From Amycolatopsis solani (GTDB lineage Bacteria > Actinomycetota > Actinomycetes > Mycobacteriales > Pseudonocardiaceae), in the NCBI RefSeq assembly GCF_033441515.1, contig NZ_JAWQJT010000001.1, forward strand, positions 4,278,001 through 4,342,000: a DNA stretch of 64,000 nt, written 5' to 3'. Both the position numbers and the translations under genes were made by a program. Shown piece by piece: positions 33,824 through 42,370 of this stretch (the first letter of the stretch is position 1; every line of letters begins with the position of its first letter). The notes under the pieces were generated by a model that worked only from the letters and a program-made list of their open reading frames with translations, did not search any database and was not told the DNA's origin.

Positions 33824-34611
33824 ACCCCGCCGTCCGCGAAGCCGCGGAGCTGCTGCGGAACGCCGTCGGCGCCGGCAAGCCGTGCCTGCCGATCCGCGAC
33901 CTGTTCACCTTCGGCGACATCGAGTCCGCCTACGCGGTGCAACGGCTGAACACCGAGCACGCCCTGGCCGCGGGCCGGCGGCTCGCCGGCCGCAAGATCG
34001 GCCTGACCTCGCCGGCCGTGCAGCGCCAGCTGGGTGTCGCCCAGCCCGACTTCGGCACCTTGTTCGCCGACATGGCCGTGGCCGACGGCGGGACCGTGCC
34101 GGCCGGCCGGCTGCTGCAGCCCAAGGTCGAGGCCGAGGTCGCGCTGGTGCTGAGCGACGACCTGCCGGATCCGGACTGCACCGCGGCGGACGTGGTGCGC
34201 GCCACCGGTTTCGCGGTGCCCGCGCTGGAGATCGTGGACAGCCGGATCACCGACTGGGACATCTCCATCGTGGACACGGTCGCGGACAACGCGTCTTCCG
34301 GCCTGTTCGTGCTGGGCGGCACCCGGGTGCCGCTCGACCGCGTGGACCTGCGAACGGTGACGATGACGTTGTCCCGCCACGGCACGGTGGTCTCGGCGGG
34401 CAGCGGGGCCGACTGCCTCGGCAGCCCGCTCGCCGCCGCGCGCTGGCTGGCGTCCACGCTGGCCCGCCGCGGGGATCCGTTGCGGGCGGGGGACATCGTG
34501 CTGACCGGCGCGCTCGGCCCGATGGTCCCCGTCGCACCGGGCGACGTCTTCCGCGCCGAGATCTCCGGACTCGGTTCGGTGCGGGTCGGCTTCGCGCCCG
34601 CGTTCAGATGA
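33820..34611 (+). CDS. 2-Hydroxypenta-2,4-dienoate hydratase (MhpD/BphE family)
   Basis: 263 residues. Family features include GRKIGLTSPAVQRQLGVAQPDFGTLFADM (one region), PKVEAEVALVL with the metal-binding Glu pair, and the C-terminal PGDVFRAEISGLGSVRVGF. It hydrates the dienoate left after C-C hydrolysis to 4-hydroxy-2-oxovalerate. The GTG at 33820 is chosen because it overlaps the leader-peptide stop; an in-frame GTG at 33811 would add three residues. The aldolase and acetaldehyde dehydrogenase of the lower pathway are not in the window. Its 3' end overlaps the convergent DUF1931 gene by 8 bp. Confidence 0.88.
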   Translation: MNPAVREAAELLRNAVGAGKPCLPIRDLFTFGDIESAYAVQRLNTEHALAAGRRLAGRKIGLTSPAVQRQLGVAQPDFGTLFADMAVADGGTVPAGRLLQPKVEAEVALVLSDDLPDPDCTAADVVRATGFAVPALEIVDSRITDWDISIVDTVADNASSGLFVLGGTRVPLDRVDLRTVTMTLSRHGTVVSAGSGADCLGSPLAAARWLASTLARRGDPLRAGDIVLTGALGPMVPVAPGDVFRAEISGLGSVRVGFAPAFR

Positions 34612-35053
34612 GCAGGTCGAACATCCGGAAGACCTGGTCCCATTCGTCGGAGCCGGGGTTCTTGACACGCGGGTCGGCGATCTTGAACGCCTGGGCGAGC
34701 GCCACGCTGAGCCCGCCGGCGACGGCCGGGAGCCGCGCCTCGGTGTCTTCGGAGAGCGCGATCCCGAGCGGCGGGCGCGCCAGGAGCTGATCGAGCAGCG
34801 GCGCGACTTCGAGGTCCTCGTCCAGCTTGAGGAACTCGTGCATGCGCTCCTGCAGTCCTTTGGTGATCGGCAGGTCCCTCGGCTCGATGACGTCCCGCCC
34901 GTTGGCCTTGGCCGTGGCCTTGGCGACCACGAACAGGTCGTAGATCTTGCGGTCGAGGAACTCGTCGTACCGTTTCAGATCGCTCTTGTCGACGTCCAGG
35001 CTCGCGGCCGTCCGGAAGAACCGTTCGAACCTCGCCGCACCCATGACCGGCAT
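34604..35053 (-). CDS. DUF1931-type histone-fold protein
   Basis: 149 residues, mostly helical, with the segment ERFFRTAASLDVDKSDLKRY, then EFLDRKIYDLFVVAKATAKANGR and DVIEPRDLPITKGLQERMHEF, a double histone-fold pattern known from the DUF1931 family of bacteria. The ATG at 35053 is preceded by GAGGAGG; the frame extends upstream without support. Its cellular role is not established. It stands alone between the catabolic and copper regions. Confidence 0.75.
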   Translation of the reverse strand: MPVMGAARFERFFRTAASLDVDKSDLKRYDEFLDRKIYDLFVVAKATAKANGRDVIEPRDLPITKGLQERMHEFLKLDEDLEVAPLLDQLLARPPLGIALSEDTEARLPAVAGGLSVALAQAFKIADPRVKNPGSDEWDQVFRMFDLLI

Positions 35054-35194
35054 CAGGCCTCCTCTCGGGCCACCACCCACAGTGGCAAGGGCGGCCGTCC
35101 CCGCGCGTGCGCCTGGCAGGTCGAAATTCGCGTGACCGATCGACCCGGCAGGACGACGCCGCGGCGGCAGGCGGTGCGGCGAGACGGCGGTCAC

Positions 35195-35223
35195 TTGATA
35201 CGGGTACCCCCTAGGGGTACCTT
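35195..35223 (+). promoter_or_regulatory. Copper-responsive promoter with CsoR-type operator
   Basis: -35 TTGATA (35195-35200), 17-bp spacer, -10 TACCTT (35218-35223). The spacer contains GGTACCCCCTAGGGGTACC (35203-35221), the classic CsoR G/C-tract palindrome. It drives the secreted His-rich protein and copA. No csoR gene lies in the window. Confidence 0.8.
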
Positions 35224-35279
35224 CTGAGAATGAGCCGAACCACCACGAGCCCGCCGGCCCTCATCGGGGGAAATCGACC

Positions 35280-36119
35280 ATGAACACTTCAGTACGTCTT
35301 GCCCTCTTCGGTGGAGCGCTTGCCGTGCTCGCGGCCGGTGGGTTCGTCGTCGGGAAGGCGGCGGGACCGGAAGCCGCTGCCGCCGGTGAGAACGTCAGCC
35401 ACGGTGGAGCGCACAACGAAAACGCCGAGGTGGACTCCCTGCCCGGTGGGTTCGCGTCCAGCATGGACGGCTACACGTTCGCCGACGCGAAGCTGACGCC
35501 AGACCGGTTCACGTTCACCATCACCGGCCCGGACGGCGAGCCCGTCACCGCGTTCGACGTCGAGCACGAGAAGAAGCTGCACCTGATCGTGGTTCGCCGG
35601 GACACCTCGGGGTTCCGGCACGTCCACCCCGAGCTGACTCCGGACGGCACCTGGAGCGTCCCGTTGACGCTGCCCGCGGCCGGGTCCTACCGCGCCTTCG
35701 CCGACTTCGCGCCCACCGGCGGGAAGCCGGTGACGCTCGGCACCGACCTGTCCGTCGCCGGGGACTACCGGCCCGCGACCTTCGCGCCCGGCCGCACGGC
35801 CCGGGTCGACGGCTACACCGTCGAGCTCGACGGCGACCTGACCGCGGGGAAGACGTCGCCGTTGACGCTGAGCGTCAGCCGCGACGGCGTCCCGGTCACC
35901 GGCCTGCAGCCCTACCTCGGCGCGTACGGGCACCTGGTCGCGTTGCGCGAAGGCGACCTCGCCTACCTGCACGTCCACCCGGACACCGCCCCCGGCGCCG
36001 GCCCGCAGGTGAAGTTCGCCGCCGAGGTGCCCAGCGCCGGGACCTACCGGCTGTTCCTCGACTTCCGCCACGGCGACGTCGTGCGGACCGCCGAATTCAC
36101 CCTCACCACCGGCCACTGA
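35280..36119 (+). CDS. Secreted His-rich protein in the copper operon
   Basis: 279 residues. A signal peptide (LALFGGALAVLAAGGFVVG) is followed by a short His-rich segment (SHGGAHNEN) and two beta-rich domains. Candidate metal sites include GFRHVHPEL, YGHLVAL and YLHVHPD. It is 58 bp downstream of the CsoR box and 18 bp upstream of copA. A periplasmic copper-binding or chaperone role is inferred; the domain family is not identified with certainty. Confidence 0.7.
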   Translation: MNTSVRLALFGGALAVLAAGGFVVGKAAGPEAAAAGENVSHGGAHNENAEVDSLPGGFASSMDGYTFADAKLTPDRFTFTITGPDGEPVTAFDVEHEKKLHLIVVRRDTSGFRHVHPELTPDGTWSVPLTLPAAGSYRAFADFAPTGGKPVTLGTDLSVAGDYRPATFAPGRTARVDGYTVELDGDLTAGKTSPLTLSVSRDGVPVTGLQPYLGAYGHLVALREGDLAYLHVHPDTAPGAGPQVKFAAEVPSAGTYRLFLDFRHGDVVRTAEFTLTTGH

Positions 36120-36137
36120 CCGCGGAAGGAGCCGATC

Positions 36138-38342
36138 ATGACCGAGATCGAACTCGCGATCGGGGGGATGACCTGCGCGTCGTGCGCCCACCGCATCGAG
36201 CGCAAGCTCACCAAGCTCGACGGCGTCACCGCGTCGGTCAACTACGCCACCGAAAAAGCGCGGGTGCACGTTCCCGAAGGCCTCGACCCGGCCACGCTGG
36301 TGGCCGCGGTCGAAGCCGCCGGGTACCGGGCGACGCTGCCGCGGGCGGAAGAACCCGAACCGGCCGGAAACGACCCGCTGCGGCAACGGCTGATCACGAG
36401 CGCGGTGCTCGCGGTGCCGGTGATCCTCCTCGCGATGGTGCCGGCACTGCAGTTCACCTACTGGCAGTGGATTTCGCTGACGCTGGCCGCGCCGGTGGTC
36501 ACCTGGGGCGCGTGGCCGTTCCACCGGGCGGCGTGGACGAACCTGCGTCACGGCGCCGCGACCATGGACACGCTGGTGTCGATGGGCGTCCTCGCCGCGT
36601 TCGCGTGGTCGTCGTGGGCCTTGCTGTTCGGCACCGCCGGGATGCCCGGGATGGTGCACCCGTTCGAGCTGACGGTCGCGCCGTCGGACGGCGCGGGGAA
36701 CATCTACCTCGAGGTCGCCGCGGGCGTCACCACGTTCATCCTGGCCGGTCGCTACTTCGAGGCGCGGTCCAAGCGCCGCGCCGGCGCCGCGCTGCGGGCG
36801 TTGCTCGAACTCGGCGCGAAGGACGTCGCCGTGCTGCGGGGCGGCGCCGAGATGCGGATCCCGACGGCCGAACTGGTGGTGGGGGACCGGTTCGTCGTGC
36901 GGCCGGGCGAGAAGATCGCCACTGACGGCGTCGTCGAAGAGGGCAGGTCCGCCGTCGACGCCTCGATGCTCACCGGCGAATCGGTACCCGTCGAGGTCGG
37001 AGAAGGCGACGCGGTCACCGGCGCGACGGTCAACGCGGGTGGGCGGCTGGTCGTGCGGGCCACCCGGGTCGGGGCCGGCACGCAGCTGGCGCGGATGGCC
37101 GAGCTGGTCGAGGACGCCCAGAGCGGCAAGGCCGAGGTCCAGCGCCTGGCCGACCGCGTGTCCGGCGTGTTCGTGCCCATCGTGATCGGGCTGGCCGTCG
37201 CCACCCTGGGGTTCTGGCTCGGCAGCGGCGCCGGCACGGCGGCCGCGTTCACCGCGGCGGTCGCGGTGCTGATCATCGCCTGCCCGTGCGCGCTGGGCCT
37301 GGCGACGCCGACGGCGCTGCTCGTCGGCACCGGCCGCGGCGCCCAGCTCGGGATCCTGATCAAGGGCCCGGAGGTGCTGGAGTCCACCCGCCGCGTCGAC
37401 ACCGTGGTGCTGGACAAGACCGGCACGGTGACCGAGGGGCGGATGACGCTCACCGCCGTGCACGTCGCCGAGGGCGTCGACGAGGCCGAGCTGCTGCGGC
37501 TGGCCGGCGCGCTCGAGGACGCGTCCGAGCACCCGATCGCCGCCGCGATCACCCGCGGAGCCCGGGACCTGCCCGCGGTCGAGGACTTCACGAACGTCGA
37601 AGGCCTTGGCGTGCGGGGGATCGTCGACGGGCACGCGGTGCTGGTCGGCCGCCCGGCCCTGCTGGAGGACTGGAGTCAGCCACTTCCCGCGGACCTCGCC
37701 GCGGCGAAGGCGGCGGCCGAGGAACGCGGGCACACCGCGGTCGCGGTGGCCTGGGACGGCGCCGCGCGAGGGGTGCTGGTGGTCGCCGACGCGGTCAAGC
37801 CGACGTCGGCCGAAGCGATCGGCCGGCTGCGGGCGCTGGGGCTGACGCCGGTGTTGCTGACCGGTGACAACGCGGCCGTGGCCCGGGCGGTGGCGGCGGA
37901 AGTCGGCATCGACGAGGTGATCGCCGAGGTGCTGCCCGCGGACAAGCTCGACGTCGTCAAGCGGCTGCAGGACGAGGGCAAGGTCGTCGCCATGGTCGGC
38001 GACGGCGTGAACGACGCACCGGCGCTGGCGCAGGCCGACCTCGGGCTGGCCATGGGCTCCGGGACGGACGTCGCGATCGAGGCGAGCGACCTCACCCTGG
38101 TCCGCGGCGACCTGCGCGCGGTGGCCGACGCGATCCGGTTGTCCCGGCGGACGTTGCGGACGATCAAGGGCAACCTGTTCTGGGCGTTCGCCTACAACCT
38201 GGCGGCGCTGCCGCTGGCGGCGGCCGGGCTGCTGAACCCGATGATCGCGGGCGCGGCGATGGCGTTCAGTTCGGTGTTCGTGGTCGGCAACAGCCTGCGG
38301 CTGCGGAGTTTCACCAGCCAGACCCTCACGGGCACACGATGA
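36138..38342 (+). CDS. copA: P1B-type copper-exporting ATPase
   Basis: 734 residues: one N-terminal heavy-metal-associated domain with GGMTCASC (C13, C16), eight expected membrane helices, CPC transport motif at 382-384, phosphorylated D426 (DKTGTVTEG), SEHP nucleotide-binding motif and [16 protein letters not shown] hinge. Cu(I) is the usual substrate of this CPC/HMA layout. It follows the CsoR-controlled secreted protein gene. Its last 17 bp overlap the convergent M56 peptidase gene. Confidence 0.95.
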   Translation: MTEIELAIGGMTCASCAHRIERKLTKLDGVTASVNYATEKARVHVPEGLDPATLVAAVEAAGYRATLPRAEEPEPAGNDPLRQRLITSAVLAVPVILLAMVPALQFTYWQWISLTLAAPVVTWGAWPFHRAAWTNLRHGAATMDTLVSMGVLAAFAWSSWALLFGTAGMPGMVHPFELTVAPSDGAGNIYLEVAAGVTTFILAGRYFEARSKRRAGAALRALLELGAKDVAVLRGGAEMRIPTAELVVGDRFVVRPGEKIATDGVVEEGRSAVDASMLTGESVPVEVGEGDAVTGATVNAGGRLVVRATRVGAGTQLARMAELVEDAQSGKAEVQRLADRVSGVFVPIVIGLAVATLGFWLGSGAGTAAAFTAAVAVLIIACPCALGLATPTALLVGTGRGAQLGILIKGPEVLESTRRVDTVVLDKTGTVTEGRMTLTAVHVAEGVDEAELLRLAGALEDASEHPIAAAITRGARDLPAVEDFTNVEGLGVRGIVDGHAVLVGRPALLEDWSQPLPADLAAAKAAAEERGHTAVAVAWDGAARGVLVVADAVKPTSAEAIGRLRALGLTPVLLTGDNAAVARAVAAEVGIDEVIAEVLPADKLDVVKRLQDEGKVVAMVGDGVNDAPALAQADLGLAMGSGTDVAIEASDLTLVRGDLRAVADAIRLSRRTLRTIKGNLFWAFAYNLAALPLAAAGLLNPMIAGAAMAFSSVFVVGNSLRLRSFTSQTLTGTR

Positions 38343-39258
38343 GGCCGGCGCCCACGACCAGGGCGACCGCCACCGCGGGCGGCGCGAGCAAGGCCGCGAT
38401 CCCGCCGGCCACCGCCTTGACGCCGGCGGTGAACGGCGGGTCCGAGGCGCCGTCGAGGTAGCTCAGGCGGATCTCGGTGTCGCCCCCGGCCATCGCGAGC
38501 GCGCGCCGGGGACCTTCGCCCGCGCGGACCCGCAGGAGCGCCGAGCGCAGGGGCGCAGCGCCGCACCGTGCGGAGGCCGTCCGGTCGGCGGCGAGCTCGA
38601 CCAGCAGCCGGACGGCGGCGGGCAGCTCGCGCATGAGCGGGACGAACCACAGTGTCCGGCCGAGTACTTCGGCCCAGCTCGTCAGCAGGTGGTGGTGGCC
38701 GCGGACGTGGGCGCGTTCGTGCTCCAGCACCGCACGCAGTTCCGGCTCGGTGAGCCGGTCGGCCAGCCCGGTGCTGGCGACCACGAGCGGCCGGCGCCCG
38801 CCCATGCTGTAGGCGATCGGCTGGTCGTCGGGCAGCCACAACGTGGGCAGCGGCTGCTGGTCGCCGGACAGCCGCAGCGCCGTCAGGTGCCGTCGGTGCA
38901 GGACGTTCCGGCGCCGGCGGCGGTCGAGCGCGTGGCGGGCCAGGCGGGCGGCGGCCACGCCCAGCACCGCGACCGACCCCAGCCCGGCGATCGGGTCGAG
39001 GGCGGGGAAGCCGTCGTGGCCGGCCGTCGACCAGCAGTCGTGGAGGATCCGCAGCACCGCGCCGGCCGGACCGTGGCCCGGCAGCACCAGCAGGAGCACT
39101 CCGCCGACGGCGCCGGCGACGACGCCGGCCGCGGCGAGCAGCCACCACGCGATGACGGTGCCCGGCCCGGCCCCGGTCGCGGCGAGCCGGCTCAACGCCG
39201 CCGGTGACCACCAGCCGATGACCACGGCGCCGAGCAGCAGGGCCGCCGCCAGGATCAT
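38326..39258 (-). CDS. M56-family (BlaR1-like) membrane zinc metalloprotease
   Basis: 310 residues with about four hydrophobic segments and the zinc motif HERAH at 180-184, followed by LVELAADR supplying the third ligand. There is no penicillin-binding sensor domain, so it is not a classical beta-lactam sensor. It is coupled to the upstream BlaI-type repressor gene (ATGA overlap), which it probably inactivates by proteolysis in response to an unknown signal. It sits in the copper region. Confidence 0.85.
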   Translation of the reverse strand: MILAAALLLGAVVIGWWSPAALSRLAATGAGPGTVIAWWLLAAAGVVAGAVGGVLLLVLPGHGPAGAVLRILHDCWSTAGHDGFPALDPIAGLGSVAVLGVAAARLARHALDRRRRRNVLHRRHLTALRLSGDQQPLPTLWLPDDQPIAYSMGGRRPLVVASTGLADRLTEPELRAVLEHERAHVRGHHHLLTSWAEVLGRTLWFVPLMRELPAAVRLLVELAADRTASARCGAAPLRSALLRVRAGEGPRRALAMAGGDTEIRLSYLDGASDPPFTAGVKAVAGGIAALLAPPAVAVALVVGAGLIVCP

Positions 39259-39617
39259 CGCTTGCGCGCCTTGCGTCGCAGCGCCCGGCGGAGGATGTCG
39301 GACTCTTCCTCCGAGGCCGAGCTGACGAAGTGCAGGAGGACGGACTCGCGGTCGCCGGCCGCATCGAGGAGGTCGCGCAACGTCTGCGCGGTGGCTTCTT
39401 CACGGGTGGTGATCGTCCGGTAGCGGTACGCGCGATCTTCCATCTCGCGGTCCACCCAGCCCTTGCGGTGCAGGTTGGTCAGGACGGTCATCACCGTGGT
39501 GTAGGCCAGGTCGCGGTCCCGGTTGAGCTCGTCGAGGACGTCACGCACCCGCATGGGCTCCGCCGCGTCCCAGAGCACGTCCATGATCGCCGCTTCGAGT
39601 TCGCCGAACTGCCGCAT
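39255..39617 (-). CDS. blaI: BlaI/MecI/CopY-family transcriptional repressor
   Basis: 120 residues: winged helix (LEAAIMDVLWDAAEPMRVRD, TTVMTVLTNLHRKGWVDRE) and a C-terminal dimerisation part. The ATG at 39617 follows GGGGAGG. It is paired with the M56 protease gene. Candidate operators with the TACTA-N7-TAGTA pattern occur at 40690-40710 and 42048-42066, before a DUF6153-like gene and an NlpC/P60 gene, but none was found directly upstream of this gene. Confidence 0.88.
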   Translation of the reverse strand: MRQFGELEAAIMDVLWDAAEPMRVRDVLDELNRDRDLAYTTVMTVLTNLHRKGWVDREMEDRAYRYRTITTREEATAQTLRDLLDAAGDRESVLLHFVSSASEEESDILRRALRRKARKR

Positions 39618-39690
39618 GGAACCTCCCCGGGCCAGGATAGCCGGGGCGGGCCTGCGCACCGCGGCACGCAGGCTCGCTCCGCGGCCGGCG

Positions 39691-40233
39691 TCAGCTCCGC
39701 AGGAGCCCCTGCATCTCGGTGATCTCCGCTTGCTGGGCGTCGATGATCTTCCGGGCGAGCGCCTTCGCCTCGGGGTTACTGCCCTTGCTCAGTTCGGTCT
39801 CGGCCATGTCGACCGCGCCCTGGTGGTGCTTGATCATCATGTCCAGCCACCTCTTGTCGAACTCGGCGCCCTTGCTGCCTTCGAGCGTCGTCATGTCCTC
39901 GGCGGGCATCATCCCGGGCATCGACTCGTGGCTCATCCCCGGCATGCTCGCGCCCCAGGTGGTCAGCCACCCCTGCATCTGCTTGATTTCGGGGTCCTGC
40001 GCCTTTTCGATCCGCCCGGCGAGGTCGACGACCTTCGGGTCGGTGCTGCGCGAAGGCACCAGCTTCGCCATGTCGAGCGCCTGGCTGTGGTGCGGGATCA
40101 TCTGCTGGGCGAACGTGACGTCGTCGGCGTTGTGGTCACCGTCCATTCCGGACATCGAGTCGTTGCCGCCGCACGCGCCGAGGACGACGGCGGAGGCGAC
40201 GGCGAGCGCGCCGAGGAACAGCTTTTTCCGCAT
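39691..40233 (-). CDS. DUF305 lipoprotein
   Basis: 180 residues with a lipoprotein signal ending in LGAC, then two DUF305 helical repeats with the paired-His motifs MIPHHSQALDMA and MIKHHQGAVDMA, and a Met/His-rich linker (SMPGMSHESMPGMM). DUF305 proteins are often found with copper genes, and the Met/His content fits metal binding outside the membrane. Confidence 0.88.
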   Translation of the reverse strand: MRKKLFLGALAVASAVVLGACGGNDSMSGMDGDHNADDVTFAQQMIPHHSQALDMAKLVPSRSTDPKVVDLAGRIEKAQDPEIKQMQGWLTTWGASMPGMSHESMPGMMPAEDMTTLEGSKGAEFDKRWLDMMIKHHQGAVDMAETELSKGSNPEAKALARKIIDAQQAEITEMQGLLRS

Positions 40234-40288
40234 GACAAAACCTTCTCTGGTTACTGGGGAATGTGAACGGCTGGTGTGATCCGGCCGC

Positions 40289-40681
40289 TCACACCCGCAG
40301 CACGCAGAGAGAGTTCAGGATGGTCCGCCCGGGTCTGTCCGGTGGGCGCTCCGGCGCCGGTGAACCCCGCAGGCGCTTCCTTCGCGCGTGGGTTCCGGTG
40401 CCCGGACGGCGCACGAGCAGGAGCCAGGCCAGGAAGAGCGCGCCGACCACGGTCAGGATGGCGAGGCACAGGTGGAGCATCTCGTGGGCGCCACCGGGAC
40501 CGGGTTCGTGGTGCTCCCCGGTGCCCATGCCGGTGTCCGTGGCCGGCACGCTCGCGGCGACGGACATCGCTGCCACGGAGTCCGGCTCGCCGGACGCCGA
40601 GACGTGGTGCATCGCTGTGACGCCCAGCGCCAGCAGGCACAGCAGGATGACCTGCTGCACTCGGCCGATGCGCGCTGCCAT
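40289..40681 (-). CDS. Small membrane protein, DUF6153-like
   Basis: 130 residues: N-terminal helix (VILLCLLALGVTAMHHVSA), a Met/His/Gly-rich loop (TGMGTGEHHEPGPGGAHEM), a second helix (LCLAILTVVGALFLAWLLLV) and a basic tail. This layout is common in actinobacterial copper regions. A perfect inverted repeat lies 9-29 bp upstream of the ATG, so the promoter must be very close and the mRNA may be leaderless. Confidence 0.72.
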   Translation of the reverse strand: MAARIGRVQQVILLCLLALGVTAMHHVSASGEPDSVAAMSVAASVPATDTGMGTGEHHEPGPGGAHEMLHLCLAILTVVGALFLAWLLLVRRPGTGTHARRKRLRGSPAPERPPDRPGRTILNSLCVLRV

Positions 40682-40689
40682 GGCGCCAC

Positions 40690-40710
40690 AGTACTACGCA
40701 AGTTAGTACT
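40690..40710. promoter_or_regulatory. BlaI-like operator upstream of the DUF6153-like gene
   Basis: AGTACTA-CGCAAGT-TAGTACT, a perfect 7-bp inverted repeat with 7-bp spacer. The TACTA/TAGTA half-sites resemble known BlaI-type operators (recalled). TAGTAC on the minus strand could be the -10 element. Confidence 0.6.
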
Positions 40711-40743
40711 CAGGTGCGCGATGCCCCCGCCTCGGCGCTCCGG

Positions 40744-41796
40744 TCAGGCGGTGGGCCTGGTCGCACCGGCGTACTGGCTCTGCAGCGGCGAGATCTTCAC
40801 GACGTCGCCACTGGTCGGTGCGTGCACCATCTTGCCGTCGCCGAGGTACATCCCGATGTGGGACACCGGCGAGTAGTAGGCGACGAGGTCGCCGGGCTGC
40901 AGCTGGTCGCGCGGCACCGGGGTGCCGAACCGGGCCTGGGCCGCGGAGTTGCGCGGCAGGGTGATGCCGGCTTTCGCGTACGCCCACTGCAGCAGGCCCG
41001 AGCAGTCGAACGAGTTCGGCCCGGTGGCACCCCACACGTACGGGCTGCCGAGCTTGCTCAAGGCCGCGTTGATCGCGGTCTGGGCCGCCGCCGTCGGAGC
41101 CTTGACGTTGGGCGCCTTGCCGCCGGTGTCGCGCTGGACGGCCCGGTCGGCGGCACTCAGGTTCTCGTCGGCCGCCTTGATCTGCTCGATCTGCTCGTTG
41201 AGCGTCTTCTGCTTGGCCTTGATGTCCTCGGTCAGCTTCGCTGCGGCGTCTCGCGCGTCCTGCGCGCGTTTCGCGGCGTCCGTGGCCTTGGCGGTGGCGT
41301 CATCGGCCTGCCGGACGGCGCCGGTGAGGTTGTCCATCGCGCCGTTCTTCTCGGTCGCGATGACCTCCAGTGCGGAGGAGCGGTCCAGGAAGTCCTGCGT
41401 GGACGTACCGGCCAGCAGCGCGGACAGCTTGTTCAGCTGGACCCCGCTGGTGAACGACGCGCCGGCGAACTCGTCCACTTCGGCCTGGTACTTCTTCTGG
41501 TTCTCGGTGGCCGCGGCACCTTGCTCCTTTGCCGCGTTGACGTCGCCGGTGGCCTTGTCGAGTTCTCCCTGCTTGGCGTCCAGATCGCTCTGGGCCTTGA
41601 GGAGGTCTTCGTTGAGCCTTTCCGCCTGCTCGGCGAGTTCGCGGTATTTCGCGAGCGCGTCGGAGCCGGTGGGCGGGGCTTGCAGGACGGGGACGGGGGC
41701 GGCGGTGGCCGGGGGGAGGCCGACGGTGACGAGGGTGATCACCGACGCCGCGGCGAGGACGCCGGACATCACGCGCCTGATCGGTTGCGACTGCAC
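40744..41796 (-). CDS. Secreted NlpC/P60 peptidoglycan endopeptidase with coiled-coil domain
   Basis: 350 residues: signal peptide (RRVMSGVLAAASVITLVTVG, cut near ATAAPV), a long coiled coil (~45-210) and a C-terminal NlpC/P60 domain (~235-350) with catalytic Cys in NSFDCSGLLQWAY and His in PVSHIGMYLGDGKMVHAP. RipA-like enzymes of this layout cleave the stem peptide during cell separation. The GTG at 41796 is chosen because AAGGAGAA precedes it and the signal peptide starts there; the frame extends further upstream. A long 5' region precedes it. Confidence 0.9.
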   Translation of the reverse strand: MQSQPIRRVMSGVLAAASVITLVTVGLPPATAAPVPVLQAPPTGSDALAKYRELAEQAERLNEDLLKAQSDLDAKQGELDKATGDVNAAKEQGAAATENQKKYQAEVDEFAGASFTSGVQLNKLSALLAGTSTQDFLDRSSALEVIATEKNGAMDNLTGAVRQADDATAKATDAAKRAQDARDAAAKLTEDIKAKQKTLNEQIEQIKAADENLSAADRAVQRDTGGKAPNVKAPTAAAQTAINAALSKLGSPYVWGATGPNSFDCSGLLQWAYAKAGITLPRNSAAQARFGTPVPRDQLQPGDLVAYYSPVSHIGMYLGDGKMVHAPTSGDVVKISPLQSQYAGATRPTA

Positions 41797-42370
41797 GGTC
41801 GCGGAGTTCTCCTTTGCCGTAGGGCTGCCAGGAGGGAGTCCTCTTCGCCGGAACCAGGCCGCGCGGCATCGCAAAAGGTGACGCGCGCGGTGGTGGTCCG
41901 GCATCCCGGCAGCGATCCCGCGTCGCCGTCGGGGAACGGCATCGGCCGCGAGATCTCGGACAGATTACGAACGGATCGTGCTTCCGTCCACCTTTTGGGT
42001 GAAGAAATTTCGACGATCACCAAGTGTCGCAACGAGTTCACCGCGAGCTACTAAGTGCGATAGTAGTCGTGCTCCTGGCCGGTGGGTGCCCCTGGTGGCC
42101 ACCCGTCGAGTCACCGATTTTCACCATCGGGTGACGTCGTATGCCGGAACCACCCTCATCGCATCGGTTCGTCAGCGATTTGTCCGGGTAGTGCCGGTCT
42201 GGGCCTCGGCGGTATTGCGGAGCTGCAAAACCCCAGGTCATACCCGTTGCCAGCGACAATAAACCCGTTCAAACAAAGAAAAAAAGATCGTTTGCTCGCC
42301 CATCCGAGGGGGATTCGGGCCCCGAACCAGTACTGACGGTGAAGTCCAGACTCGAAGGGGGGTGAGATGG
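41797..42370. other. 574-bp intergenic region between the NlpC/P60 gene and the PVT-repeat protein gene
   Basis: No convincing gene is seen. On the minus strand CGGCAGC-type arms at 41905-41913 and 41824-41832 can pair (one mismatch) and could close a structured 5' leader for the NlpC/P60 gene. A TACTA-N7-TAGTA repeat lies at 42048-42066. The part from about 42230 to 42290 is AT-rich for this genome and probably carries the plus-strand promoter. Confidence 0.4.
42048..42066. promoter_or_regulatory. BlaI-like inverted repeat upstream of the NlpC/P60 gene
   Basis: CTACTA-AGTGCGA-TAGTAG, a perfect 6-bp inverted repeat with 7-bp spacer, the same core and spacing as the site at 40690-40710. It lies about 250 bp upstream of the hydrolase start. 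Confidence 0.5.

Noticed and set aside
41797..42000. Possible c-di-AMP (ydaO-type) riboswitch before the NlpC/P60 gene
   Set aside because: Position suits it and two arms can pair, but the conserved core sequences of that riboswitch were not found; a covariance-model search would decide.
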